This document shows positions 1-4,882 of a stretch of 5,818 bases of DNA, in pieces. The position numbers were made by a program, and so were the translations under genes. This stretch comes from an uncultured Clostridia bacterium (GTDB lineage Bacteria; Bacillota_A; Clostridia; Christensenellales; Aristaeellaceae). The DNA lies in NCBI GenBank assembly GCA_945871545.1, contig CAMBWJ010000134.1:1-5818 (forward strand), in the 5' to 3' direction. The notes beneath the pieces are model-generated. The model saw nothing but the letters and a program-made list of their open reading frames with translations, was not told the origin of the DNA and searched no databases. Position 1 is the first letter of the stretch, and each line of letters starts with the position of its first letter.

Positions 1-15
1 ATTCACCGGCGGCTG

Positions 16-106
16 GTCGCGGCTCTTTCAGAGACGCGACTGCTTTGGTAAAATCGCTTCTTTGCAGATTTTGCGACCGGAATCCGCAGGATTCAAGCAA
101 AATCTG
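16..106. other. Two stem-loops in the gene-free left end, with an alternative pairing
   Basis: The first stem-loop spans 16-40: GTCGCG pairs with CGCGAC and CTCT with AGAG, interrupted by one G-A mismatch and closed by a 3-base loop. The second spans 65-106: CAGATTTTGC (65-74) pairs perfectly with GCAAAATCTG (97-106) and encloses an inner stem GAATCC/GGATTC (80-85 with 89-94). The segment GATTTT at 67-72 could instead pair with AAAATC at 50-55, so two stems compete for the same bases. No coding frame here looks real. On the minus strand the region is the 3' flank of rpiB and possibly the leader of a gene to the left of the window. Such structure could equally be a dispersed palindromic repeat. 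The inverted repeats are directly visible; their role is inferred. Confidence 0.6.
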
Positions 107-111
107 GTAGG

Positions 112-148
112 GGTGGTCGTGGCGGGGGAGCTTGCTCCCCCGTCCACC
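112..148. repeat. GC-rich hairpin just downstream of rpiB
   Basis: CGGGGGAGC (123-131) and GCTCCCCCG (134-142) form a perfect 9-bp stem around a TT loop. GGTGG (112-116) and CCACC (144-148) can extend it. The hairpin begins five bases after the rpiB stop codon on the minus strand and could protect the transcript end or help termination. No T-run follows on either strand, so it is not a standard intrinsic terminator. It is preceded by GTAGGG (108-113), as is the palindrome at 3772-3793, which suggests both belong to one class of intergenic repeat. Confidence 0.65.
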
Positions 149-152
149 TTAT

Positions 153-605
153 TCAGCGCGTGGTCTGCTCCTGCTCCAGCTTCATGATCAGCTTCACGCG
201 CTCGGCGTGGCGGCCGCCCTCGTGCTCCGTCTCCAGGAACGCATCCACGATGGCCTCGGCCAGCTGCGGGCCGACGATGCGCGCGCCGAAGGCGATCATG
301 TTGCAGTCGTTGTGGGCGCGGCACATCTTCGCGCTCACGGGCTCGGACACGCAGGCGCAGCGGATGCCGTGCACCTTGTTTGCGGCGATGGAGATGCCCA
401 CGCCGGTGCCGCAGATCGCGATGCCGCGCTCCGCCTGACCGGAGATCACCGCCTTGGCCACGTCCTCTCCCCGGCAGGGATAGTCGGTGCGCTCACCGTT
501 GTCCACGCCCAGGTTCAGAACCTCGTGACCCTTGTCCTGCAAATACTTCACGATGTGGTGCTTCAGCTCATAGGCCGCATGGTCGTTTCCGATGGCAATC
601 TTCAT
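153..605 (-). CDS. rpiB: Ribose-5-phosphate isomerase B (RpiB/LacA-LacB family)
   Basis: This 150-residue cytosolic enzyme interconverts ribose 5-phosphate and ribulose 5-phosphate in the non-oxidative pentose phosphate pathway. The length is normal for RpiB. Visible hallmarks are the N-terminal MKIAIGNDHAAYELK with Asp8-His9, the DYP motif at 41-43, the loop CGTGVGISIAANK beginning at Cys65 (the catalytic cysteine position in RpiB), the HND motif at 98-100, and Arg132-His133 plus Arg136 near the C-terminus, where the family binds phosphate. The ATG at 605 is preferred over the ATG at 617. It begins exactly at the conserved MKIAIG strand and has AGAAAGGA (617-624) 11 bases upstream, whereas that motif overlaps the upstream ATG. 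The gene is transcribed divergently from the 774-3706 operon and has its own promoter. LacA/LacB-type galactose-6-phosphate isomerases are related, but the catalytic cysteine and the lone gene favour RpiB. Confidence 0.97.
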   Translation of the reverse strand: MKIAIGNDHAAYELKHHIVKYLQDKGHEVLNLGVDNGERTDYPCRGEDVAKAVISGQAERGIAICGTGVGISIAANKVHGIRCACVSEPVSAKMCRAHNDCNMIAFGARIVGPQLAEAIVDAFLETEHEGGRHAERVKLIMKLEQEQTTR

Positions 606-651
606 ATGGAAATCCATCCTTTCTGTGAATTACACGCTTCGATCTGTGAAC

Positions 652-680
652 AATATACATCCCGCACCGCCGTTTGTCAA
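652..680 (-). promoter_or_regulatory. Sigma-A promoter for rpiB
   Basis: On the minus strand TTGACA (680-675) is followed after 17 bases by TATATT (657-652). This is a consensus -35 box, an optimal spacer and a -10 box with one mismatch to TATAAT. Transcription should start near 645 and give a leader of about 40 bases before the rpiB ATG. The -35 box lies inside the inverted repeat at 674-720. Confidence 0.8.
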
Positions 681-720
681 CCGCAGCTGTCAATTTTCCC
701 AGCCGACTGCGGGTTGACAA
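674..720. promoter_or_regulatory. Inverted repeat spanning both divergent -35 boxes (candidate operator)
   Basis: TTGTCAACCGCAG (674-686) and CTGCGGGTTGACAA (707-720) are inverted copies that differ by one extra G. The 20 bases between them include another TGTCAA (688-693). Two divergent -35 boxes would by themselves give inverted TTGACA hexamers, but the added CCGCAG/CTGCGG symmetry is not needed for promoter function. The element is well placed to let one dimeric regulator control rpiB and the operator-proximal gene of the ABC operon together. The regulator is unknown; the symmetry is seen, the function is inferred. Confidence 0.5.
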
Positions 721-743
721 TGCGCGCCCGGAGGGTCTACAAT
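714..743 (+). promoter_or_regulatory. Sigma-A promoter for the secreted protein/ABC transporter operon
   Basis: TTGACA (714-719) and TACAAT (738-743) are separated by 18 bases, which is close to consensus. Transcription is expected to start near 750, leaving a short leader of about 24 bases that contains AAAGGAG (758-764) nine bases before the ATG at 774. No comparable promoter is evident before the later genes, so this is probably the promoter for all four. Confidence 0.8.
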
Positions 744-773
744 AGATGCAACCACACAAAGGAGCGTTTTTCC

Positions 774-1379
774 ATGAAAAAGCTGGCCGCTATCCTTCTC
801 ACCCTGCTGATGTGCCTGACCAGTGCCCTTGCCCTCAGCGGCTCCGGCTACCCCGCCTACGACGGCGCGGTGCTGCCCGACGACGCCTTCGGCGCAAGCT
901 TCGGCGGCGAAAGCCTGCTGCTAGGCTTCGATCCCGCCCCGGAGTTCTCCGGCCGGATGGACGGCTCCCTCCAGCTGAGCTTCTACGCCTACGACGCGAG
1001 CGGAGAAACCTGTCTGGAGCTGTATCTGCTGCTGCCGGAGAACCCGGTCGCGGGCGAACCGGCCTTTGCAAGCCTCTACCTCTACGAGGGCGACGCCAGC
1101 GGGGAGACGCTCTACTTTGCGTCCGAGAAGGACGGCGCGGCCCTGCCCACCGGCTCGAGCCTGAAGCTCGAACTGGAGCAGGTGGATGCCAGCGCGGACG
1201 CGATCTCCGGGCGCGGCACGCTGGAGGCCACGCTGCTGGCCTACCGGAACAACCTGCCCACCGGCGAGACGCTGACGCTCAACGACGCGCGCTTCTCCTT
1301 CACCCTGCCGCTGAATGCAGGCGCGCAGGACGGCGCAGCGCCCGCCTTCACCCTGCCCCCGGACTACGCCCGTGTGTGA
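774..1379 (+). CDS. Secreted protein of unknown function, first gene of an ABC transporter operon
   Basis: I do not recognise a family for this 201-residue protein. Residues 1-20 are a clear signal peptide: two lysines, a hydrophobic run, then Ala18-Leu19-Ala20 as a signal peptidase I site. Cys14 lies within the hydrophobic core and lacks a proper lipobox, so an exported soluble protein is more likely than a lipoprotein. The mature part is acidic, rich in Gly, Ala, Asp and Leu, and has alternating hydrophobic stretches (for example SLQLSFYAY at 65-73 and LYLYEGD at 101-107) suggesting a beta-sandwich. Only Cys80 remains in the mature chain. The reading frame is open upstream to 132, but the ATG at 774 is chosen because it starts the signal peptide and has AAAGGAG nine bases before it. 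The next gene begins 33 bases after the stop, so the product may assist the importer at the cell surface. That role is a guess from position only. Confidence 0.85.
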   Translation: MKKLAAILLTLLMCLTSALALSGSGYPAYDGAVLPDDAFGASFGGESLLLGFDPAPEFSGRMDGSLQLSFYAYDASGETCLELYLLLPENPVAGEPAFASLYLYEGDASGETLYFASEKDGAALPTGSSLKLELEQVDASADAISGRGTLEATLLAYRNNLPTGETLTLNDARFSFTLPLNAGAQDGAAPAFTLPPDYARV

Positions 1380-1412
1380 CAAACGAATCCAATTCAGAAA
1401 GGAAGCCTCTAC

Positions 1413-2360
1413 ATGAAAAAAATCCTCGCTGCCGTTCTCATTCTCACGCTGCTGCTGAGCTGCGCCAGCGCCGAAGCACTGCGCGTCGCCGCACTGAAGG
1501 GTCCCACTGCCATGGGCATGGTCAAGATGATGTCCGACGATGCCGGCAGCAGCTACACCTTTGACATCTATGCCGCCGCCGACGAGATCACGCCAAAGCT
1601 GGTGCAGGGCGAGCTGGACGTGGCTGCGCTGCCCGCGAACCTGGCCGCCGTGCTCTACCAGCGCACCGGAGGCGAATTGCAGGTGCTGGCCGTGAACACC
1701 CTGGGCGTGCTGTACATCGCCGAGCGCGGCGACAGCATCCATTCCGTGTCCGACCTCAAGGGCCGCACGATCTACTCCGCCGGCAAGGGCTCCACGCCGG
1801 AGTACGCCCTGAACTACATTCTTCGCCAGAACGGCCTGGAGCCGGGCGTGGACGTGACCATCGAGTACAAGTCCGAGCACGCCGAGTGCCTTGCGGCGCT
1901 GATGGCCGACGCAAGCGCCTGTGCCATGCTGCCCCAGCCCTTCCTGACCATCGCCATGACCAAGGCCGATGACATGCGCATGGCGCTGGATCTGACCCAG
2001 GAGTGGGATGCGCTCCAGGCAGACGGCGGCAGCGCGATGATCACCGGCGTGGTGGTTGCCCGCCGCGCGGCGGTTGAAGAGAACGCCGAGGCCATCGATA
2101 TGTTCCTTGCCGACTACGCCGAGTCCGTCGCCTACACCAACGCTGACGTGCCCGGCGCTGCGGCGCTGATCGGCGCGTACGACATCGTGACCGCAGAGGT
2201 TGCCGAGGCCGCGCTGCCCGCCTGCAACATCGTGTGCATCACGGGTGCGGAGATGCAGCAGAAGCTCTCCGGCTATCTGGAGGTACTCTTTGAACAGGAT
2301 CCCGAATCCGTGGGAGGCGCGCTGCCCGATGCGCAGTTCTACTACGTTCCGGAAAACTGA
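1413..2360 (+). CDS. ABC transporter substrate-binding protein, NMT1/SsuA/TauA-like
   Basis: This 315-residue extracellular binding protein should capture the solute for the permease and ATPase encoded next. A signal peptide occupies about residues 1-20. It could be cut by signal peptidase I after Ala18-Ser19-Ala20, or Cys17 in LLSC could serve as a weak lipobox for lipid anchoring, the usual arrangement in Gram-positive binding proteins. The mature start LRVAALKGPTAMGM (23-36), the stretch GELDVAALPANLAAVLY (66-82), DLKGRTIYS (114-122) and LPQPFLT (173-179) are typical of the COG0715/NMT1 class that handles nitrate, sulfonates, taurine or thiamine precursors. I cannot tell which ligand is used. 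AGAAAGGAAG lies just upstream of the ATG. Three cysteines near the C-terminal half (160s-170s and 270s) are unusual for a secreted protein but may be family-specific. Confidence 0.9.
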   Translation: MKKILAAVLILTLLLSCASAEALRVAALKGPTAMGMVKMMSDDAGSSYTFDIYAAADEITPKLVQGELDVAALPANLAAVLYQRTGGELQVLAVNTLGVLYIAERGDSIHSVSDLKGRTIYSAGKGSTPEYALNYILRQNGLEPGVDVTIEYKSEHAECLAALMADASACAMLPQPFLTIAMTKADDMRMALDLTQEWDALQADGGSAMITGVVVARRAAVEENAEAIDMFLADYAESVAYTNADVPGAAALIGAYDIVTAEVAEAALPACNIVCITGAEMQQKLSGYLEVLFEQDPESVGGALPDAQFYYVPEN

Positions 2361-2361
2361 T

Positions 2362-3114
2362 GTGCAATCGCCCCGGGTCGCAGTCCGGCCCTGGGCGATT
2401 GCATTCTGGCTGCTCCTGTGGCAAATCGCCGCCATGGCGGTGGGGCGGGACTTCCTGCTCGCCTCGCCCGTGACGGTGCTCTTGCGCCTCTGGGAGCTTC
2501 TGCGCACCGCCGCGTTCTGGTCGGCGGCGCTCCACTCCGCAGCGCGCATCCTGCTGGGCTTCCTGCTGGGCGCGCTGGCGGGGGGGATCTGCGCGGGACT
2601 TTCACTGAAGTGGCGGCGCGTGCGGGAGCTGATCGCCCCGCTGCACGCGGTGCTGCGGGCGATCCCGGTGGCCTCCTTCGTGATCGTGGCGCTGATCTGG
2701 GTACCCTCCCGGAACCTCTCCGTGCTCATCAGCTTCCTGATCGTGTTCCCGCTGATCTACGCCGGGACCCTGAACGAGCTGGAGCGCACGGACGCAAAGC
2801 TTCTGGAGATGGCGCGGCTGTTTCGCATGAAGCCGCTGCGCAGGCTGATCTACCTGTACCTGCTGCCCGCGCTCCCGGCGCTTGCAAACCTCTGCGCCAC
2901 GGCCATGGGCATGGCCTGGAAGTCCGGCGTGGCGGCGGAGCTGATCTCCATTCCGGCGGGCTCCATCGGCGAGAGGCTGTACAAGGCCAAGGTGTACCTG
3001 ATGACCGGCGAGCTGTTCGCCTGGACGCTTATGATCGTGCTGCTGAGCGCCATCTGCGCCCGGCTGCTGCGATCTATGCTGCGCCGCCTCGCCGCGCGCC
3101 TGGAGAGGATGTGA
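2362..3114 (+). CDS. ABC transporter permease, SsuC/TauC-like
   Basis: This is the membrane channel subunit of the importer (BPD_transp_1/MetI-like fold), 250 residues if the GTG at 2362 is the start. Hydrophobic helices occur around residues 11-27, 62-80, 100-114, 119-135, 167-185 and 218-235. The cytoplasmic coupling loop is LEMARLFRMKPLRRL followed by LLPALP (148-173), matching the EAA loop that docks on the ATPase. The usual Gly of that loop is Arg155 here. The GTG start lies one base after the binding-protein stop and has only a weak GGAAAA before it, suggesting translational coupling. An alternative is the ATG at 2329, which overlaps the preceding gene, has GGGAGG 11 bases upstream and would add 11 residues. 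Starts further downstream would delete the first membrane helix. A strong hairpin (2363-2403) covers the GTG and may lower permease output relative to the binding protein. Confidence 0.9.
   Translation: MQSPRVAVRPWAIAFWLLLWQIAAMAVGRDFLLASPVTVLLRLWELLRTAAFWSAALHSAARILLGFLLGALAGGICAGLSLKWRRVRELIAPLHAVLRAIPVASFVIVALIWVPSRNLSVLISFLIVFPLIYAGTLNELERTDAKLLEMARLFRMKPLRRLIYLYLLPALPALANLCATAMGMAWKSGVAAELISIPAGSIGERLYKAKVYLMTGELFAWTLMIVLLSAICARLLRSMLRRLAARLERM
2363..2403 (+). promoter_or_regulatory. Stable hairpin over the permease start codon
   Basis: TGCAATCGCCC (2363-2373) is perfectly complementary to GGGCGATTGCA (2393-2403). After one C-U mismatch the stem continues with GGGTCG (2375-2380) against CGGCCC (2386-2391, one G-U pair), closing a 5-base loop CAGTC. 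The hairpin begins within the GTG start codon, three bases after the binding-protein stop. No T-run follows, so it is not an intrinsic terminator. A plausible role is to shield the binding-protein mRNA from 3' decay and to restrict permease translation, as documented for intercistronic hairpins in other importer operons such as malEFG. Confidence 0.65.
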
Positions 3115-3118
3115 TTGT

Positions 3119-3706
3119 ATGGACATCGTTCTCAGCAACATCTGCAAGTCCTTCGGCGAAAACCGGGTGCTCGACTGCCTGAGCTGGGCCTTTCCCGGCG
3201 GACAGATCAGCTGCGTGCAGGGGCCGTCGGGCTGCGGCAAGACCACGCTGCTGCGGCTCATCGCGGGGCTGGAGAAGCCCGACAGCGGCGAGATCCGGGG
3301 CGCGGAGGGCAAAAAAATCAGCGCGGTCTTTCAGGAGAACCGGCTGCTGGAGAACCTGACGGCGGAGAAGAACCTGCTGCTGACGGCCCGGTCGGGCTTT
3401 ACGCGGACGGATGCGCGGGAATTGCTCAATGATCTGGGCCTCTCCGGCGCGGAACAGCGCCGCACATGCGAACTCAGCGGCGGCATGCAGCGGCGCGTGG
3501 CGGTGGCCCGGGCGCTGGCTGCGGACTACGAGCTTCTGCTGCTGGACGAGCCCCTCACCGGGCTGGACGGGGCACTGCGGCTGCGCGTGCTGCGGCGCAT
3601 TCAGGCCGATCTGAACGGCAGAACCGCCGTCTGGATCACCCACGATCCCGACGCCGCCGCCCTGCTGAACGCCCCGGTGCTCCGGCTCGATCTGCCGAAG
3701 AATTGA
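3119..3706 (+). CDS. ABC transporter ATP-binding protein, SsuB/TauB-like
   Basis: This is the cytoplasmic ATPase that drives the importer. All motifs are intact: Walker A GPSGCGKTT (35-43), Q-loop Gln72 in FQENRLL, signature LSGGMQRRVA (119-128), Walker B LLLLDEP with Asp143-Glu144, D-loop GLD (148-150) and switch His175 in ITHD. At 195 residues it is compact compared with the usual 240-260 for SsuB/TauB; it ends soon after the H-loop and lacks the common C-terminal extension. The start is the ATG at 3119, four bases after the permease stop, with GGAGAGGA (3102-3109) at good distance inside the permease 3' end. The tight spacing places it with the two preceding genes as one transporter. It is the last gene of the operon and is followed by a repeat-rich region and the convergent birA. 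Confidence 0.95.
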   Translation: MDIVLSNICKSFGENRVLDCLSWAFPGGQISCVQGPSGCGKTTLLRLIAGLEKPDSGEIRGAEGKKISAVFQENRLLENLTAEKNLLLTARSGFTRTDARELLNDLGLSGAEQRRTCELSGGMQRRVAVARALAADYELLLLDEPLTGLDGALRLRVLRRIQADLNGRTAVWITHDPDAAALLNAPVLRLDLPKN

Positions 3707-3771
3707 CCTGCATACAAAGGGAGCTGTCTCAAAGCAGGGAGAATGCTTGAAACAGTCCCGCGTAACCGTAG

Positions 3772-3793
3772 GGCGGGGTGCCTTCACCCCGCC
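3772..3793. repeat. GC-rich palindrome inside the intergenic repeat
   Basis: GGCGGGGTG (3772-3780) and CACCCCGCC (3785-3793) form a perfect 9-bp stem with a CCTT loop. It is preceded by GTAGGG (3768-3773), resembling the arrangement near 108-142. It probably represents a second member of the same dispersed palindrome class. Confidence 0.6.
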
Positions 3794-3805
3794 GCGTGAA
3801 ATCGT

Positions 3806-3846
3806 GGAGCTGTCTCGAAACAAAAAGAATGTTTTGAGACAGCTCC
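3806..3846. terminator. Long hairpin between convergent genes, possible bidirectional terminator
   Basis: GGAGCTGTCTC (3806-3816) pairs with GAGACAGCTCC (3836-3846), and pairing continues through one G-T wobble to 3822/3830, giving a 17-bp stem with a 7-base A-rich loop. On the plus strand it is followed by TTCACTTTT, a weak and interrupted T-run; on the minus strand, after birA, no useful T-run follows. It is well placed to end both the ABC operon and the birA transcript, but the missing T-tract makes this uncertain. It may simply be one unit of the surrounding repeat. Confidence 0.45.
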
Positions 3847-3853
3847 TTCACTT

Positions 3854-4831
3854 TTACCGAAACCGCACGCTGATCTCGCCGGAGTGCAGCGTTTTCACCT
3901 CGCCGTCGGCGGTTCGGATGACCAGGCTGCCCGCGTCGTCAATGTCCACGGCGGTGGCAGGATAGCGCTCCTCGCCCCGCAGCACCTCGATCTCCCGCCC
4001 GATCACATTCGATCTTCTGCGGCTCTCCTCCATGAACGCGCCCATCTCCAGCTGGGGATAGAGGGCGTTCATTTCGTTGATGAGCTCGGCGGTGAAGCGG
4101 CTGCGCAGAACGCGCTTGCCGCAGGCGTTGGAGATGGAGGTCGCCTTGTCCGCGAGCTCCTCCGGGAAGTCCATGAAGCCCACGTTCACGCCGATGCCCA
4201 CCACCACGTACTGCATCTGGCCGCTCTCAAAGTCCAGCCCCGCCTCGCAGAGGATGCCGCAGGCCTTCTTCGGCCCCAGATACACGTCGTTGACCCACTT
4301 GATGGAGGCCTGCACGTCCGCGACCCTCTCCATGGCCCGCGCCACGGCCACCGCCGACATGCTGGTGATCATCACCGCGCGATCCGCCGCAAGCTGCGGG
4401 CGCAGGATGAAGGACATGTACACACCGCTGCCCTCGGGCGAGTAGAACGCGCGCCCGAACCTGCCGCGCCCCAGCGTCTGCTGCCCCGCAATCACCACCG
4501 TGCCGTGAGGCGCGCCCTGGGCGGCCAGCTCCTTGGCCCGGTTGTTGGTGGAATTGATCTGACTGTGCAGCTCGATGGGCGTGCCGATTGCGCCGGGCCT
4601 TCTGTAATGCTCGATCTCGGCGACGCTCAATATGTCCGCGCCGCCCGCCAGCCAGTAGCCCCGGTTCGTGGCGGCCTCCACGGGGTAGCCCTCGCCGCGC
4701 AGCTGCTCGATGGCCTTCCACACCGCGCTGCGGGACACACCCAGGCGGCGCGCCAGCTCATTTCCCGAGATGCACTCCTGCGCGTCCAGCAGCGCGCGCA
4801 GCACCTGTTCCTTTGTTGAAGTCTGTGCCAT
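3854..4831 (-). CDS. birA: Bifunctional biotin-protein ligase / biotin operon repressor
   Basis: This 325-residue protein activates biotin to biotinyl-AMP and attaches it to the biotin carrier domains of carboxylases. Class II members like this one also repress biotin genes. Residues 5-61 form the N-terminal winged helix-turn-helix, with ISGNELARRLGVSRSAVWKAI as the helix pair and NRGYWL as the wing. The catalytic domain contains NSTN (93-96), GRGRFGRAFYSP (121-132), KWVND (178-182), the PKKACGILCE segment with Lys188/Lys189, and VVVGIGVNV (209-217). Residues 278-325 match the small C-terminal domain. In the GRGRxGRxW motif the usual Trp is Phe129. The ATG at 4831 is chosen over the ATG at 4861 because GGAGG (4845-4841) sits ten bases before it and the protein then starts just ahead of the helix-turn-helix. 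It ends facing the ABC operon. Confidence 0.97.
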   Translation of the reverse strand: MAQTSTKEQVLRALLDAQECISGNELARRLGVSRSAVWKAIEQLRGEGYPVEAATNRGYWLAGGADILSVAEIEHYRRPGAIGTPIELHSQINSTNNRAKELAAQGAPHGTVVIAGQQTLGRGRFGRAFYSPEGSGVYMSFILRPQLAADRAVMITSMSAVAVARAMERVADVQASIKWVNDVYLGPKKACGILCEAGLDFESGQMQYVVVGIGVNVGFMDFPEELADKATSISNACGKRVLRSRFTAELINEMNALYPQLEMGAFMEESRRRSNVIGREIEVLRGEERYPATAVDIDDAGSLVIRTADGEVKTLHSGEISVRFR

Positions 4832-4851
4832 AAAACAAACCCTCCGCATGC

Positions 4852-4881
4852 AATATAGCACGCGAAGGGCTCGCTTGTCAA
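4852..4881 (-). promoter_or_regulatory. Candidate sigma-A promoter for birA
   Basis: On the minus strand TTGACA (4881-4876) and TATATT (4857-4852) are separated by 18 bases, and TG before the -10 box gives an extended -10. The predicted start near 4845 leaves a leader of only about 14 bases, with GGAGG at its very 5' end, which is short but workable. The -35 box begins just past the queH stop codon, so birA may be read both from here and from the upstream queH transcript. Confidence 0.6.
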
Positions 4882-4882
4882 T

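Larger units (their letters stand above)
3720..3846. repeat. 127-bp MITE-like repeat with terminal inverted repeats
   Basis: GGAGCTGTCTCAAA (3720-3733) and its exact reverse complement TTTGAGACAGCTCC (3833-3846) bound the element. Inside, two related hairpin units flank a GC palindrome: a degenerate copy at 3720-3759, the palindrome at 3772-3793 and a nearly perfect copy at 3806-3846. It contains no gene. It lies exactly in the gap between two convergent genes, where small non-autonomous elements and termination hairpins are tolerated. No clear target-site duplication is visible. The repeats are seen directly; mobility is inferred. Confidence 0.6.

Noticed and set aside
606..617. Upstream ATG at 617 as the rpiB start
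   Set aside because: The ribosome binding motif overlaps this codon, and the conserved RpiB N-terminus begins at the second ATG (605).
688..693. A second minus-strand TTGACA box upstream of rpiB
   Set aside because: No -10-like hexamer lies at a suitable distance (the region near 665-670 is CACCGC-like), so it is not supported as a promoter.
674..720. The inverted repeat as a BirA operator, because TTGTCAACC and GGTTGACAA resemble BirA half-sites
   Set aside because: The spacer is 29 bases, whereas known BirA sites have about 14-16. The half-sites are also largely explained by the two -35 boxes, and neither flanking operon is a recognised biotin gene set.
132..773. Upstream extension of the plus-strand frame that leads into the secreted protein, opposite rpiB
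   Set aside because: It is antisense to a clear rpiB, its composition is unlike a real protein, and the signal peptide, ribosome binding site and promoter all point to the ATG at 774.
1151..1175. GGCTCGAGCC palindrome and adjacent AGCTCGA in the secreted-protein gene
   Set aside because: It is short, lies inside coding sequence, and is expected from codon choice at this GC content.
921..2729. 602-codon open frame on the minus strand
   Set aside because: It lies opposite the binding protein and permease, which have strong family motifs. In GC-rich DNA long antisense frames are common. The translation is rich in His, Arg, Gly and Ala with no recognisable domain.
2898..2915. Small palindrome with repeated CATGG motifs in the permease gene
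   Set aside because: It is explained by the codons for the Ala-Met-Gly-Met-Ala stretch within a membrane segment.
3884..4819. 311-codon plus-strand frame opposite birA
   Set aside because: It mirrors the birA reading frame and gives a His/Arg/Ala-rich translation with no domain, so it is a shadow of birA.
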